From Celerinatantimonas diazotrophica (GTDB lineage Bacteria > Pseudomonadota > Gammaproteobacteria > Enterobacterales > Celerinatantimonadaceae), in contig NZ_SMGD01000014.1 in assembly GCF_004339545.1 (NCBI RefSeq), positions 364,206 through 428,205 of the forward strand: a stretch of 64,000 nt of DNA. The letters are read 5' to 3'. Made by a program: the position numbers and the translations under genes. Each line of letters begins with the position of its first letter. Positions within the stretch are counted from its first letter, which is position 1. The notes beneath the pieces were generated by a model. The model worked only from the letters and a program-made list of their open reading frames with translations, made no database searches and had not been told where the DNA came from. Of the stretch, positions 29,549-41,149 are shown piece by piece.

Positions 29549-29893
29549 AATGATTCCTTACATTCACAGTGGTGACGCCTACCAAACATCACATGCAAAT
29601 ATGAATTTATTTATAGATTTGAAAGTAAATTTTGTGAGCTTGTCCGTTACTATCGGACAATGATGCTAATCGTAACGGAACCAACCCATAAACTCAAATG
29701 GAAATAATGACTATTTAAGCAATCTAATTTTAGTTTTTAACGTGTCTAATCAAAGTGTTAAGAACATGAAATTGTACTTAAGATAAGTTGATCATTTCGC
29801 TAAAACTCAACAAAACAAATAAAGTCGTATTATCATTCAAAAGAATGTACCCTCTACAGATCCAAATAATTTTAAGAATAATATTGTGTTGTT
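29549..29893. other. Divergent gap between thrS and norM
   Basis: 345 bp without a gene. It should carry the thrS leader and the norM promoter. A perfect inverted repeat (TTGTCCG at 29640-29646, CGGACAA at 29654-29660) could form a hairpin in the thrS 5' leader; in E. coli thrS is autoregulated through tRNA-like leader stems, but I cannot show a tRNA-Thr mimic here. Confidence 0.5.
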
Positions 29894-31303
29894 ATGAAGC
29901 GTTTCTATAAACAAGAAATGGTGCGTTTAATTAAACTCGCTTTTCCTATTTTAGTCACTCAGCTAATTATGATGGGAATGAGTGTTGTCGATACACTCAT
30001 GGCCGGTCAGGTCAGTGCAACTGACCTCGCTGCAGTTGCTTTGGGAAGCAGTCTAATTATGCCGCTTATTTTCTTCTGCCAAGGAACGTTATTAGCAGTT
30101 ACACCAATCATAGCTAACCATTATGGCGCTAAACGATACCGGTATATTCGTCGCACGCTAATGCAGTCTCTATGGTTAGCTTTAGTACTCAGTATCTTCG
30201 CGAAATTAATTTCAACGCAGCTATATCATCTCTGCGCGCTGATGAGTCATGATCAGCGCTTAATTTATTTGGCCAATGAATACATTGATTTTCTATCTTG
30301 GGGGATCTTTGGGGCTTGTTTTTATCAAGCATGGCGAGGGATTAACGAAGGCGTTGGCAATACCCGTATCATTATGGTATTTGGTTTAATTGGGATTCTT
30401 CTCAATGTTCCTATTAACTATATTTTTATCCATGGTTTGTACGGCATGCCCAAACTAGGTGGTGCAGGTTGTGGCGTAGCAACGGCGCTTGTATTTACTT
30501 TTATGGCTATCAGTCTGGCTATTTATGTCTATTGCTGTAAACGTTATAAGCCATTAAAGCTGTTACATATCCGGATAAAGCCGCGCCAAGATCGGATCTT
30601 AGCCATCGCTAAACTCGGGATCCCTATTGCATTTTCCATTTTCTTTGAGACAAGTCTATTTTCAGTCATTACGATTCTTATGGCGCCATTTGGGACGAAT
30701 ACTGTCGCGGCACATCAAATCGCTATCAATTTTATCGGTGTCATATTTATGGTGCCTTTAAGTATTGGGATGACGATGACAATCCGAATAGGCCATCTAC
30801 TCGGAGAACGGCAATTAGAAAAAGCTCGCAAGATCGGGCTCTTAGGAATAGGCCTGTGCCTACTCATTGCACTTGTTACCGCAACACTTACTTGGCTATT
30901 GCGACCACAAATTGTGGCACTTTATACCAATAATCATCAAGTTCAAGCAATTGCAATTCGATTATTACTCGTTGGGGCTGCATTTCAGCTATCTGATGCT
31001 CTGCAAGTCGTTACTGCTGGAGTATTAAGAGGCTACCAAGATACCCGCAGTGTGTTATGGATTACATTTATTAGCTATTGGCCAATTGGTTTGGGCAGTG
31101 GTTGCATATTGGGAATGACTGAATGGTTAACGCCAGAGCCACTAGGTGCTATAGGATTTTGGCTCGCATTTGTGTTCGGCTTAAGCTGTGCAGCAGTCAT
31201 GTTGCTTATTCGATTTTGGCGATTGAGCCATCATTATGAAAAATGGAACCCACCCATAAACGGTAAACTTCGTCAAACAATACAAACCAGTACCAGCATT
31301 TAA
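29894..31303 (+). CDS. norM: MATE-family multidrug efflux protein (NorM type)
   Basis: 469 residues with 12 predicted membrane helices in two homologous halves. The N-terminal half begins with ATLAFPILVTQLIMMGMSVVDTLMAGQVS-like MATE signature and LAAVALGSSL. The length and SVVDTLMAG, QAWRGINEGVGNTR and GVLRGYQDTRSVLW blocks fit NorM of vibrios (456-461 residues). It exports drugs and cations with sodium or proton influx. It is a single gene that converges on zapC with a shared terminator. Confidence 0.92.
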   Translation: MKRFYKQEMVRLIKLAFPILVTQLIMMGMSVVDTLMAGQVSATDLAAVALGSSLIMPLIFFCQGTLLAVTPIIANHYGAKRYRYIRRTLMQSLWLALVLSIFAKLISTQLYHLCALMSHDQRLIYLANEYIDFLSWGIFGACFYQAWRGINEGVGNTRIIMVFGLIGILLNVPINYIFIHGLYGMPKLGGAGCGVATALVFTFMAISLAIYVYCCKRYKPLKLLHIRIKPRQDRILAIAKLGIPIAFSIFFETSLFSVITILMAPFGTNTVAAHQIAINFIGVIFMVPLSIGMTMTIRIGHLLGERQLEKARKIGLLGIGLCLLIALVTATLTWLLRPQIVALYTNNHQVQAIAIRLLLVGAAFQLSDALQVVTAGVLRGYQDTRSVLWITFISYWPIGLGSGCILGMTEWLTPEPLGAIGFWLAFVFGLSCAAVMLLIRFWRLSHHYEKWNPPINGKLRQTIQTSTSI

Positions 31304-31305
31304 AT

Positions 31306-31338
31306 AAAAATACCTACCAGATTCGGTAGGTATTTTTA
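31306..31338. terminator. Bidirectional terminator between norM and zapC
   Basis: AAAAATACCTACC and GGTAGGTATTTTT make a 13-bp symmetric stem with a 6-nt loop and T tracts for both directions. Confidence 0.88.
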
Positions 31339-31351
31339 TCCTAGCGGTACC

Positions 31352-31885
31352 CTAAACGGCCCGCGCATACTGCTTTACACTTTCGGGCTCAATAATGCGG
31401 TCACGCATCACCTTGATCACATCAAATTGACTCATCGATTTTGCATCACTGAGCCAAAGTTCCTTATCAAGGTACATACAAAGCGCCGAAGTAGGTTCAG
31501 CTTCAACCACCATAAACCAAGCCAAAGATTTTTGGGTTTTCAGTTGGATCAATTCACCAAATTGGCAAGGCTGCATCTCACTACCCTGCACAAAAAACCA
31601 ACTTTGAGGCATCATTGGTTTATGATAATACTTCATGGTCAATGCATTCAGTGCTGTCTGAACTTTAATCGGGTCAGGCCAATCAATCCCTTCTAAAACC
31701 TCTAGTAAATAAAGGTAATCCTGAGTCTGCTCACAAGTAAACTCTCCAGCTTGTGAAGCAGCCGAACTCATCTTGCGTCCCTCAAGTTCACTGACAAACT
31801 GCATCTGTTCTCCAAGCAACAACGTCATCCGCTGTAATTTAGAGTCAAACAACCAATGCCAATTTTTATTCGGGTGCAACAACAT
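31352..31885 (-). CDS. zapC: Cell division protein ZapC
   Basis: 177 residues (E. coli ZapC 180). It begins with NWHWLFDSKLQRMTLLLG and shows the two-domain beta-rich profile without membrane segments. ZapC is a cytoplasmic protein that binds and bundles FtsZ at the division ring. It follows pyrD in the same direction with a 65-bp gap; pyrD-zapC neighbourship is conserved in enterobacteria and vibrios, which supports the call. Confidence 0.9.
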   Translation of the reverse strand: MLLHPNKNWHWLFDSKLQRMTLLLGEQMQFVSELEGRKMSSAASQAGEFTCEQTQDYLYLLEVLEGIDWPDPIKVQTALNALTMKYYHKPMMPQSWFFVQGSEMQPCQFGELIQLKTQKSLAWFMVVEAEPTSALCMYLDKELWLSDAKSMSQFDVIKVMRDRIIEPESVKQYARAV

Positions 31886-31950
31886 ATCCCAACCTTTATT
31901 AAAAGTATGCGTTAGGTATATTTCATTTTAGTTGAATATTCAACAAAAAT

Positions 31951-32961
31951 TTATATTGCTTGGCAAATTTGATGGATTAATTCTGGTCCACGATAAATGA
32001 ATCCACTATAAATTTGGACTAACTGAGCGCCTGCATTTATTTTTTCTTTTGCAGCCATTGCTGAATCAATCCCTCCAACACCAATAATTGGAATTTGGTT
32101 ATTTAAATAGTGATGTAATTTTTTAATAATAATAGTCGAAGGCATTTGCAAAGGTCGACCACTTAATCCGCCTTGCTCATTGCTATAGCGCATTCCTTCA
32201 ACCATACTTCTATCGATAGTTGTGTTGGTTGCAATCACTCCATCGATATGATGAGTAAGCAGGCTATCGGCGATCTGCTCCAATTCTTGATCGGTCAGAT
32301 CAGGCGCTATTTTAACGACTAATGGCTTACGCACGCCTAATTGTTTCGCTAACTCTTCACGTTTATTATCAAGACTACTTAATAAATCATCTAAAGCTTC
32401 ACCATATTGCAGTGTCCGCAGCCCCGGGGTGTTAGGGCTAGAAATGTTAATTGCAATATAAGAAGCATAAGGATACGCCTTTTCTAAGCAAATAAGATAA
32501 TCATCCTTTCCTTTTTCTACAGGAGTGGTGAAATTTTTACCAATATTAATTCCTAGGACGCCTTTATAATTTGATCTTTTGATCTGTTCGATCAAATGAT
32601 CAATCCCTTTATTATTAAATCCCATTCGATTGATAATGCCTTCGGCATCAACTAACCGAAAGATACGGGGCTTATCATTTCCATCCTGAGGTTTAGGAGT
32701 CACTGTTCCCACCTCTAAATAACCAAATCCCATAGCTGCAAATGCATCTAGACATTCGCCATTTTTATCTAGCCCTGCAGCCAGCCCGACTGGATTCGGA
32801 AAATCGATTCCCATTAAATGAATAGGCGCGTGTTCTATTACCTGCCGATACAGATAACTCACAGGGGTACGCCCGGTGGCCTTAAATGCTGCCAGAATAA
32901 CATCATGTGCTCGTTCTGGGTTGAGTTGAAACAGTAAACTTTTTGCCAGTGGATAATACAT
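31951..32961 (-). CDS. pyrD: Dihydroorotate dehydrogenase (quinone), class 2
   Basis: 336 residues, as in E. coli PyrD. The N-terminal amphipathic part ([19 protein letters not shown]) anchors it at the inner membrane. FMN-binding and catalytic blocks are present: [42 protein letters not shown] with the class 2 catalytic Ser, KIAPDL and IGVGGI. It oxidises dihydroorotate in pyrimidine synthesis and passes electrons to quinone. The 53-bp gap to the upstream gdhB carries a stable hairpin next to the Shine-Dalgarno AAGGGAG. Confidence 0.97.
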   Translation of the reverse strand: MYYPLAKSLLFQLNPERAHDVILAAFKATGRTPVSYLYRQVIEHAPIHLMGIDFPNPVGLAAGLDKNGECLDAFAAMGFGYLEVGTVTPKPQDGNDKPRIFRLVDAEGIINRMGFNNKGIDHLIEQIKRSNYKGVLGINIGKNFTTPVEKGKDDYLICLEKAYPYASYIAINISSPNTPGLRTLQYGEALDDLLSSLDNKREELAKQLGVRKPLVVKIAPDLTDQELEQIADSLLTHHIDGVIATNTTIDRSMVEGMRYSNEQGGLSGRPLQMPSTIIIKKLHHYLNNQIPIIGVGGIDSAMAAKEKINAGAQLVQIYSGFIYRGPELIHQICQAI

Positions 32962-32978
32962 TGGAACTCCCTTAAGGT

Positions 32979-33007
32979 CATCCCCCGAAGGTGCGGGGCT
33001 TCGGGGG
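32979..33007 (-). other. Strong hairpin in the gdhB-pyrD gap
   Basis: On the minus strand CCCCCGAAG and CTTCGGGGG form a 9-bp G/C-rich stem around an 8-nt loop, about 15 nt upstream of the pyrD ribosome binding site. There is no T run, so it is not an ordinary terminator. Confidence 0.75.
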
Positions 33008-33014
33008 GCATAGT

Positions 33015-36000
33015 TTACCTGAAATCAGCGCAGTTTAAATTCAATAAATTGAGTTCACGCAATAATACTGAAAATTTAGCAAATTCATGTGTGTTTGATG
33101 TCTTAAAATCAGCCAACATGTGCTGCCAACGTCCAATAATTTGAGTGTGTGCATTCATCCAATCATCAACTCCTGGATCAGCTTCAAGATGCTTCTGCTC
33201 AAGCCAACGTATCGTATGTGTCGCTAATACGCGTTGCTGCCAATCGAGCTCTTCACGAAACGATGATCTAGCTAATGCCTGCCAGTGATTATCCACTGGC
33301 AACACTAGAATTTCATTGAGGAACCAATGCAGCCCCATTTTAGCTCCCAAACTAAAATACAAATCAGCTACATAGAAATCCGAGCTTTGAACTTGTTCAC
33401 TGATTTCAGCAATATCTAGACAAGCAAAGATGGAACTTAGCTCTGCAACTTGCCGAGCAATATCTTCAGGTACACCTTGTGAATGCCAATCATTGACAAG
33501 ATCTTGGATTTCTTTCACTTCTTCAGGAACCAATGCGTCATCCATTAACTCAAGTAACGTTTGATGCACACCTCGATAACGCGCAATCTGTTCATTAATC
33601 GTCAACTTACGATTACGCTGACGCAAGAAACGCCGCACAGCTCGGCGCATCAGCCCCCGAACACTACCCATCAATTGCAATTGAAGTTTGGCTTCAACCT
33701 TATTATCTAACGTTTCGATCGCTGTAAATAACTCACTCGTTTTAAATATTTCACGGCTCATGATGTAGCAAATACAAATTTCCACGGCACTCGCACCGGT
33801 ATCATCTTTCAACCTTGCAACAAAATTAAAGCCCATATCATCAACTAACTGATTCGCCAATCGCGTCGCAATAATTTCGTTGCGCAGAGGATGACTCTCC
33901 ATTTGCGTAGCATATTTTTTTCTTAGTAGTGAGGGAAATGCTTCGTTTAGAACCTGTGAAAAGTAGGGATCGTCATTCAACTCAGGAGTATTAAGCTGTT
34001 CTTTCAGCACCATTTTCGCATACGCCACTAAAATCGCCATTTCTGGTCGAGTAAGTCCGATGTTGGCGGCGATACGTTCACTTAATTCATCATCATTAGG
34101 CAAATATTCTAACTGACGGTTGAGCAACCCATCACGTTCTAATTCGTGAATGAACCGGATATTCTCTTTGCTAATTCCCTGACCTAGCGCGTCTGTAATG
34201 CTAATCGTTTGACTCTGACGATACGCATTTTTTAGAACGATAGCTGCCACATCATCGGTCATTTTCACCAGCATTGAATTACGCTGTTTTTCTGTGAGGT
34301 CACCATTGCTAACCAATGCGTTCAGCAATATTTTGATGTTAACTTCATTATCAGAACAGTTAACGCCCCCGACGTTATCAGTAAAGTCGGTATTCACATA
34401 ACCACCATTAAGCGCAAATTCGATCCGCCCTAATTGGGTAACCCCTAGGTTGCCTCCCTCTGCGATAATTTTGGCCCGAACGTCTTTCCCATCTATCCTC
34501 AGTGGGTCATTCGTTCTATCACCAACGTCACTATTACTCTCTTTAGAGGACTTAATGTAAGTACCGATTCCGCCATTCCAAAGTAAGTCAACCGGAGCAG
34601 TTAAGATCACTTTGATCAAATCATTTGGCGTTAATTTCTTACTTTGACAGCCTAAGGCTTTTTGCATTTGCGGTGTTAAGCTAATGGACTTAGCTGATCG
34701 CAAAAATATTCCGCCTCCCTTTGATATCAGACTCCGATCATAATCATCCCAGCTCGAACGCGGTAAGTTAAACAAGCGCTGACGCTCAGCAAAGGAACTT
34801 ACTGGATCCGGTGTTGGATCGATAAATATATGCATGTGGTTAAATGCAGCCAAGAGTTTCGTCTGCTTAGATAACAACATACCGTTACCAAAAACATCTC
34901 CAGCCATGTCCCCGATACCCACGCAAGTAAATGGTTCTTTTTGGCAATCCTTACCTAATTCACGGAAATGTCTTTCTACCGATTCCCATGCGCCTTTAGC
35001 CGTAATCCCCATCCCTTTGTGGTCATAGCCATGACTTCCGCCTGAAGCAAACGCATCACCCATCCAAAAGTTATAACTTGAACTAATTTCATTAGCAATA
35101 TCCGAAAAAGTCGCAGTCCCTTTATCGGCAGCAACGACCAGATAGGGATCTAACTCATCTAAACAGATTACATTATCCGGATGGACACTCTCTCCTGAGA
35201 CAATGTTATCGGTAATATCTAACAACCCACGGATGAATATTCGATAGCAAGATTTGCCTTCCTTCAACCAAGCATCTCTATCAGAGATATCCGGTAATTG
35301 TTTGCAAACAAATCCCCCCTTGGCCCCTACAGGAACAATGACCGTGTTTTTAACTTGCTGCGCTTTTACTAATCCTAGTATCTCGGTCCTGAAATCTTCG
35401 CGCCGATCAGACCAACGCAGTCCTCCTCGAGCAACCTTGCCAGCCCGCAAATGGATCCCCTCTACTTTGGGAGAATAGACAAAAATTTCAAATTTCGGCC
35501 GAGGTTCAGGCATCTCCGTAATATTTGCCGGTAAGAATTTAAATGATATATATGATTTTTGCTGATTATCTTGATAATAGTTAGTTCGGATCGTCGCTTC
35601 GATCAGTTCTAAGAAGCGTCTAATGATACGATCATCATCTAGATTCTCGACCTGCTCGAGAGCCGCGATAATCTGTTCATGTAAGGTTTTTTCTGTTTCT
35701 GCATCGACTCGTTCCGGGCAAAAGCGGCTATGGAATAGATTCACTAACATTGCCGCTATTTCAGCATATCGGCCTAGCGTTTCTTCAATATATTGCTGAC
35801 TAAAATTAGAGCCGATTTGGCGCATGTACTTGGCATAGGCGCGTAATATTGCAACATTGCGCCCAGTCAAACCAGCCCTTAAAACCAGTCTATTAAACCC
35901 ATCGTTTTCGATATCGCCTGACCATACATTCGACAAGGCATCTTGGAAATTATCCCGGCACAACTCCAAGTCGAGTTCTTGGGACCCCGAATAAAACATA

Positions 36001-37844
36001 GTGAATTCTAAAATCCAGTAATCTTTATCGTCACTGGTTTGGATTCGATAAGGTGACTCACCGATAATTCTAAGCCCCATATTTTCGAGCATAGGCAAAA
36101 TATCAGATAAAAACAGCGGAGCCCCATAATGGAATAGTTTAAGATTGAGTAAACTACTACTACGTTTTTGCTCCTGAGCTCGGTAGAAAATCATCCCAAG
36201 TTGCTGTTCTGATTGTAGCTGCTCTAACTCAATAATATCTGCAACAGCCGACCCCGGCATAACCGATTCTTTATAGGAACGAGGGAATGCCGATTGGTAG
36301 CGATGAGCCAATCGCTGGGCATCATCTTCGCCAAAATTAGCACTCAATGAGTCAATTAATTTATCATCCCAATTGCGGGCGGCTTCGATCAAATTCTGCT
36401 CCAGTTCTGCTTTGTTTACGTTTTCTCTTGGTTGCTCAACACGCACGAGATAATGAGTTCGGGCTAATGCGCCCTCGGTAAAGTAAGTCGAAAACTCGAC
36501 ATCTCCCACGCCGTTAAAATAACTTTTTAAAATGCTTTGGGTTTGCTGACGAAATGCCGTGTTAAAACGATCTTTAGTGGTATACACCAAGCACGAATAA
36601 AATCGTCCATAGACATCTCTGCGCACAAACAGTTTAACTTGATCCCGCTCTTGGATCTGGAAAACTTCAGTCCCTGTTTCGAGTAACTCATCTTCACTTT
36701 CTTGAATCAGTTCGTCACGCGGATAGGTCTCAATAAAGTTCATTAGTGCTTTATATGCATGTGAGCCTTGAGCAAATCCGGACTGCTCCATTATCCGCTT
36801 CACTTTTTGGTTAATCAGCGGAATCCCCATCACACTGTGGTTATAAATAACCGAGGCATACAGCCCTATAAAACGGTGCTCACCAATGACATTATTATTT
36901 TTATCAAACGCTTTGACACCGATGTGATCAATATAAGCTGGACGATGGATTCGTGACTTAAAGCGACTCTTATTGAGTAACAACGGATCATTATTCAAAG
37001 CTAAAAAACGGGCTTCTTCAGGAACAGATGATAAAGATACCGTGCGGGTTTCTATATCGCCGCGGAAAATCCCATATTTTTCATCTCCCGAAGGTTCCAG
37101 ATGATAATCACCTCTTACGGGAGTTAGAGAATAAAATCGATAACCAATAAATGTGAAATTATCGTCACTTAACCATTTTAGAAAATCAATGGGTTGAGTG
37201 AAGTCAAGATTCTGCTTTTTGCCCTCGGCAGCTAAATCATCACACACTTCTAATAGTTTTTTATGCATGGATTGCCAATCGTCAACCACCAATGCAATCT
37301 CAGTTAACACTTGGTCAATTTCATCTTTAAGACGAGCAAGTGCATCTTTTGATGTTTGCCGATCAATTTCGATTAAAAACGCAGTCTGATGCGGAATATC
37401 TTTGCGTTGGTGTGTTTTGGCAATTAATTCGATTTCCCCCGATTTAGCTCGCTCAACCGCTAGAGGCTCATGCAAAAATAGATGAACGTTCACCCCAACT
37501 CGATTGAGCGCCATCCGAATAGAATCCACTAAAAAAGGCCGGTCTTTGACAACTACTTCAATGATCGTATGAGGTGACTGCCAACCATGTCTTGATAATT
37601 CAGGATTAAAAACATAGATGTGAGTTTTATCGACAGTTGAATCTTGCAGCGCATTCCATAGATTGATCCCCATTCCGTACAAATCACTGTCACTATGATG
37701 CACTAAATCTTGGGATGACAGCCCATCAAACATCTGTGCCATGAATTGTTGAGCAATTACGGCCTCTCGCTCATCCAACTTTTGAGCCACTATAGAATAA
37801 ACTTTTTCAAGTAATACAGACGAAACATGCATTCTGGTCATCAT
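33015..37844 (-). CDS. gdhB: NAD-specific glutamate dehydrogenase, large (180 kDa) type
   Basis: 1609 residues, the size of the L_180 class of NAD-GDH known from Pseudomonas, Psychrobacter and Shewanella. The N-terminal ~700 residues are the regulatory region with ACT-like segments ([16 protein letters not shown]). The catalytic part (about 790-1220) has the conserved [39 protein letters not shown] and [15 protein letters not shown] blocks, and ends with an all-helical C-terminal domain. It converts glutamate to 2-oxoglutarate and ammonium with NAD, a catabolic role. It is in line with the amino-acid uptake genes in this window. Confidence 0.96.
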   Translation of the reverse strand: MMTRMHVSSVLLEKVYSIVAQKLDEREAVIAQQFMAQMFDGLSSQDLVHHSDSDLYGMGINLWNALQDSTVDKTHIYVFNPELSRHGWQSPHTIIEVVVKDRPFLVDSIRMALNRVGVNVHLFLHEPLAVERAKSGEIELIAKTHQRKDIPHQTAFLIEIDRQTSKDALARLKDEIDQVLTEIALVVDDWQSMHKKLLEVCDDLAAEGKKQNLDFTQPIDFLKWLSDDNFTFIGYRFYSLTPVRGDYHLEPSGDEKYGIFRGDIETRTVSLSSVPEEARFLALNNDPLLLNKSRFKSRIHRPAYIDHIGVKAFDKNNNVIGEHRFIGLYASVIYNHSVMGIPLINQKVKRIMEQSGFAQGSHAYKALMNFIETYPRDELIQESEDELLETGTEVFQIQERDQVKLFVRRDVYGRFYSCLVYTTKDRFNTAFRQQTQSILKSYFNGVGDVEFSTYFTEGALARTHYLVRVEQPRENVNKAELEQNLIEAARNWDDKLIDSLSANFGEDDAQRLAHRYQSAFPRSYKESVMPGSAVADIIELEQLQSEQQLGMIFYRAQEQKRSSSLLNLKLFHYGAPLFLSDILPMLENMGLRIIGESPYRIQTSDDKDYWILEFTMFYSGSQELDLELCRDNFQDALSNVWSGDIENDGFNRLVLRAGLTGRNVAILRAYAKYMRQIGSNFSQQYIEETLGRYAEIAAMLVNLFHSRFCPERVDAETEKTLHEQIIAALEQVENLDDDRIIRRFLELIEATIRTNYYQDNQQKSYISFKFLPANITEMPEPRPKFEIFVYSPKVEGIHLRAGKVARGGLRWSDRREDFRTEILGLVKAQQVKNTVIVPVGAKGGFVCKQLPDISDRDAWLKEGKSCYRIFIRGLLDITDNIVSGESVHPDNVICLDELDPYLVVAADKGTATFSDIANEISSSYNFWMGDAFASGGSHGYDHKGMGITAKGAWESVERHFRELGKDCQKEPFTCVGIGDMAGDVFGNGMLLSKQTKLLAAFNHMHIFIDPTPDPVSSFAERQRLFNLPRSSWDDYDRSLISKGGGIFLRSAKSISLTPQMQKALGCQSKKLTPNDLIKVILTAPVDLLWNGGIGTYIKSSKESNSDVGDRTNDPLRIDGKDVRAKIIAEGGNLGVTQLGRIEFALNGGYVNTDFTDNVGGVNCSDNEVNIKILLNALVSNGDLTEKQRNSMLVKMTDDVAAIVLKNAYRQSQTISITDALGQGISKENIRFIHELERDGLLNRQLEYLPNDDELSERIAANIGLTRPEMAILVAYAKMVLKEQLNTPELNDDPYFSQVLNEAFPSLLRKKYATQMESHPLRNEIIATRLANQLVDDMGFNFVARLKDDTGASAVEICICYIMSREIFKTSELFTAIETLDNKVEAKLQLQLMGSVRGLMRRAVRRFLRQRNRKLTINEQIARYRGVHQTLLELMDDALVPEEVKEIQDLVNDWHSQGVPEDIARQVAELSSIFACLDIAEISEQVQSSDFYVADLYFSLGAKMGLHWFLNEILVLPVDNHWQALARSSFREELDWQQRVLATHTIRWLEQKHLEADPGVDDWMNAHTQIIGRWQHMLADFKTSNTHEFAKFSVLLRELNLLNLNCADFR

Positions 37845-37976
37845 TGTGATCCTTACTTCGGAATACGAACGGCTTTATTAAATATAGAAACGGACCCACA
37901 TTAAATATAGAAGTAGATCCACAATATTTATCTGGAAAAACAAATAAAATTCGTAATTTAGGTAGCTGCCACTGCA

Positions 37977-38222
37977 TCAAGCGATACGCTCTAGTGAATG
38001 AAATTTATTCAGGTCATCTGTTATCAGACAAAAATAACCTCTAATCCCCAATTGACTGACAAATGGCAAAAAATTTGAAGCATTAGTTTTGATGGTCAAA
38101 CCCTCGTCAGTTTCTATAACCAAGTATCGAGCGCTGCCTTGATAGACCTGTAAAAATTCTTCATAACTGACACTAATATTGAATCGGTAATATTTCATTA
38201 TTAATGATAGTTCCACCATCAA
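37977..38222 (-). CDS. DUF2835 family small protein
   Basis: About 81 residues, or 73 from the internal MKYYRF start. The sequence YRFNISVSYEEFLQVYQGSARYLVIETDEGLTIK and the ending HSLERIA fit the DUF2835 family of small proteins found in Pseudomonas, Shewanella and vibrios. Its function is unknown. No signal peptide or membrane segment is seen. It lies between gdhB and pepN in the same direction but with gaps of ~130-150 bp on both sides, so co-transcription is uncertain. Confidence 0.8.
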   Translation of the reverse strand: MMVELSLIMKYYRFNISVSYEEFLQVYQGSARYLVIETDEGLTIKTNASNFLPFVSQLGIRGYFCLITDDLNKFHSLERIA

Positions 38223-38340
38223 GCGACTAGATCAGCGACCTTTTCAGAGGTTACCTTGTCTCAAGTCATATTAATTTGCGATAAGTTTAAAAATTAAATT
38301 TATAACCATCGAACCATCTATTTTATCGATCAGTATCACG

Positions 38341-38366
38341 AAAAAAGGAGCCTAAGGCTCCTTTTA
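38341..38366 (-). terminator. pepN terminator
   Basis: On the minus strand AAAAGGAGCC and GGCTCCTTTT pair around a very short loop, followed by a T run. Confidence 0.85.
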
Positions 38367-38378
38367 ACTAACGAACGA

Positions 38379-40988
38379 TTAAGCGAACTGCCCCAGGGCT
38401 TTATCAATTTTCTCATATAAATCTCGACTAATATTATCCATATCAGCAAGAGAAGTTAACACTTCTTTAATCTTGCTTTGATGGTTCTTAGTCAAGCGAC
38501 CAAACTGGATAAGAGGGGTTACTAATCGCGCCGCTACTTGCGGATTGCTTTCATTGAGCTGACGCAAAATATCACTCAGGAATTCGTAACCACTCCCATC
38601 TTCACGGTGAAACGCAACAGGGTTACCTTCACAGAAACTGCCAATCAATGAACGGGTACGGTTTGGATTACTCAGACTAAAGCTCGGATGATTCATAAGT
38701 GTTTTGACTCGCTCTAATACATCATTTCCTGGATAAGTTCCCTGGAGCGTAAACCATTTATCCATAACCAAACCATCATGCTGCCATTTTTGCTCAAAAT
38801 CACGCATTAGCTCATCACGGCATGCCAGCTGCGCCTGATTGGCACTGGTCAGAGCCGCCAAGGTCATTGTCATAGTCTGAGCCTGATTGTATTCGCGCTT
38901 AATTAAAGCTTCATTACGAAAAGCTGCATATTTTAGAAGCTGAGCTTTTAAGCTACGCCAGCCAATCTGTTCACTTTCAAGCTCATTTTTGTCGATCCCC
39001 GTGGCTTTAGTGATTAACGCACTGACTTCATCCTCAAGCTGCTCAGCAATATAAGTTTGTAACCAGAATCGCACGGCTTCAATCGCATCAATATCAGCAC
39101 AATCGAATAACTCAATCAGCTCACGAGTACTTGGCAAATTAAATAATAATGCGGTAAAAGCAGGATCTAACTCCGGATCAAGCAGGGCTGCACGGAGTAC
39201 GTCAACAAACGCTTCTGGAACAGTCAGCTTTTCTTGACACTGATAAGCAGTCACATTCAAACGAACATATTTATGGATCAGCTGTTGTAGCGCATCCCAA
39301 CGACAAAACTCATCCGTTGCTTTCTGAATAATCAGTAACAACTGTTCATCGCTATAATCATAGAACAATTTAACCGGTGCTGAGAATTGCTGGAGTATGC
39401 AAGGCGTCGGTTTACTCGCAACCGATTCAAACACAAACGTCTGTTTAACATCTGTTAAATTAAGTACCGAATTATTCCGTTGCGACTCAGCACCTTTGAG
39501 TGTGATAGGTGTACCATCGGCACTCAGCAACTCAATATCGACCGGAATATGCAATGGCAGTTTTTCACTTTGATCAGCCGTTGACGGTGTCATCTGGGTC
39601 AGGGTCAACTCATAACACTGCGTTGATGGATCATAATGATCTTTCACAGTTAACTGCGGAGTCCCCGATTGTGAATACCAGCGCCGGAATAATCCTAAAT
39701 CAATACCTGAGGCATCCTCCATCGCTTGCACAAAATCATCACAAGTAACTGCCTGGCCATCATGACGCTCGAAATAAAGTGCCATACCCGCCTGAAATTT
39801 TTCTTCACCCAACAAGGTGTGCATCATACGGATAACTTCTGCACCTTTTTCATAAACCGTCAATGTGTAGAAGTTATTCATCTCGATTACTTTTTCCGGA
39901 CGGATCGGATGCGCCATAGGTCCCTCATCCTCAGCAAACTGATGGCTACGCAAAATTCGCACATTATTAATTCGTTCCACGCCTCGAGAATTCAGATCAG
40001 AGCTAAACTCCTGATCACGGAAAACCGTCAATCCTTCTTTGAGAGATAGTTGGAACCAATCTCGACAAGTTACACGATCGCCTGTCCAGTTATGGAAATA
40101 TTCATGTCCGATAACAGATTCAATTCCCATATAATCAGTATCAGTGGCTGTATCAGGACTTGCTAACACGTATTTTGAGTTGAAAACATTCAGGCCTTTA
40201 TTTTCCATTGCGCCCATATTGAAGAAATCAACAGCAACAACCATATAGATATCGAGATCGTATTCAAGACTGAATCGACTTTCATCCCAAGCCATCGCTT
40301 TTTTCAGCGATGCCATGGCATGATGAGCTCGGTTTAAATGACCTTTATCGACAAAGATTTCTAATGCAACGTCACGACCACTGCGGGTTTTAAAGCTATC
40401 AGTAAGCTTATCAAAGTCACCAGCGACCAAGGCAAATAGGTAACTTGGTTTTGGAAATGGGTCTTGCCAACGAACCCAATGACGGCCACTATCAAGTTCC
40501 CCACTTTCAATTTTATTCCCATTAGAGAGTAAAAATGGATAACCAGCTTTGTCAGCTTCAACACGCGTAGTATACGTAGCTAAAACGTCCGGACGATCCT
40601 GATAAAATGTAATTCTACGGAAGCCTTCGGCTTCGCATTGAGTACAAAACGCATTACCCGATTTATATAATCCTTCCAGCGCTGTGTTATTTTTTGGATC
40701 TATTTCATTGATGATCGTCAGTTGGCAAGAACCAATCCCATTGATGGTTAAACCTTCATCATCGCGGTTATAATCTGTATATGGTGTACCATCAACGAGC
40801 AGTTCAACGAGTTTTAGTGACTTGTCACCATCTAAGTGGAGTGGTTCGCCGACTCGCAGCTGTTTGATATCAAGCACCGCGGTAACTTTGGTTTGATGAT
40901 CATCCAGTACTACATCTAACTCAATGTGGGAGGTCGTAAATGCAGGGGCAACATAATCTTGGCGATATTTGGCAACCGGGGTAGACAT
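38379..40988 (-). CDS. pepN: Aminopeptidase N
   Basis: 869 residues (E. coli 870), an M1 zinc metallopeptidase. The substrate-binding GAMEN motif and the zinc site HEYFHNWTGDRVTCRDWF (HExxH, with the third ligand Glu in LKEGLTVFRDQEF) are intact. The N-terminal beta-domain, the thermolysin-like domain and the C-terminal alpha-superhelix are all covered. It is cytoplasmic and cleaves N-terminal residues from short peptides. It stands as a single gene between two terminators. Confidence 0.98.
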   Translation of the reverse strand: MSTPVAKYRQDYVAPAFTTSHIELDVVLDDHQTKVTAVLDIKQLRVGEPLHLDGDKSLKLVELLVDGTPYTDYNRDDEGLTINGIGSCQLTIINEIDPKNNTALEGLYKSGNAFCTQCEAEGFRRITFYQDRPDVLATYTTRVEADKAGYPFLLSNGNKIESGELDSGRHWVRWQDPFPKPSYLFALVAGDFDKLTDSFKTRSGRDVALEIFVDKGHLNRAHHAMASLKKAMAWDESRFSLEYDLDIYMVVAVDFFNMGAMENKGLNVFNSKYVLASPDTATDTDYMGIESVIGHEYFHNWTGDRVTCRDWFQLSLKEGLTVFRDQEFSSDLNSRGVERINNVRILRSHQFAEDEGPMAHPIRPEKVIEMNNFYTLTVYEKGAEVIRMMHTLLGEEKFQAGMALYFERHDGQAVTCDDFVQAMEDASGIDLGLFRRWYSQSGTPQLTVKDHYDPSTQCYELTLTQMTPSTADQSEKLPLHIPVDIELLSADGTPITLKGAESQRNNSVLNLTDVKQTFVFESVASKPTPCILQQFSAPVKLFYDYSDEQLLLIIQKATDEFCRWDALQQLIHKYVRLNVTAYQCQEKLTVPEAFVDVLRAALLDPELDPAFTALLFNLPSTRELIELFDCADIDAIEAVRFWLQTYIAEQLEDEVSALITKATGIDKNELESEQIGWRSLKAQLLKYAAFRNEALIKREYNQAQTMTMTLAALTSANQAQLACRDELMRDFEQKWQHDGLVMDKWFTLQGTYPGNDVLERVKTLMNHPSFSLSNPNRTRSLIGSFCEGNPVAFHREDGSGYEFLSDILRQLNESNPQVAARLVTPLIQFGRLTKNHQSKIKEVLTSLADMDNISRDLYEKIDKALGQFA

Positions 40989-41097
40989 GTATCTTAATCC
41001 TTATCAAAAATTCATTCCCCCTAGTGTAATAAAACTGTTTATGGCAGCAACTAAAAATCAACAAAATATTCTACAATATCGATCTCTCACCGTTAAT

Positions 41098-41136
41098 AAG
41101 ACTAAAAAACCGGCGCGATGCCGGTTTTTTAGTCTT
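41098..41136 (-). terminator. Terminator of the NSS transporter gene
   Basis: A long symmetric stem (AAGACTAAAAAACCGGC / GCCGGTTTTTTAGTCTT) with a 5-nt loop lies just after the transporter stop and ahead of the pepN promoter region. Confidence 0.88.
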
Positions 41137-41149
41137 CGAGACAAGCTTA

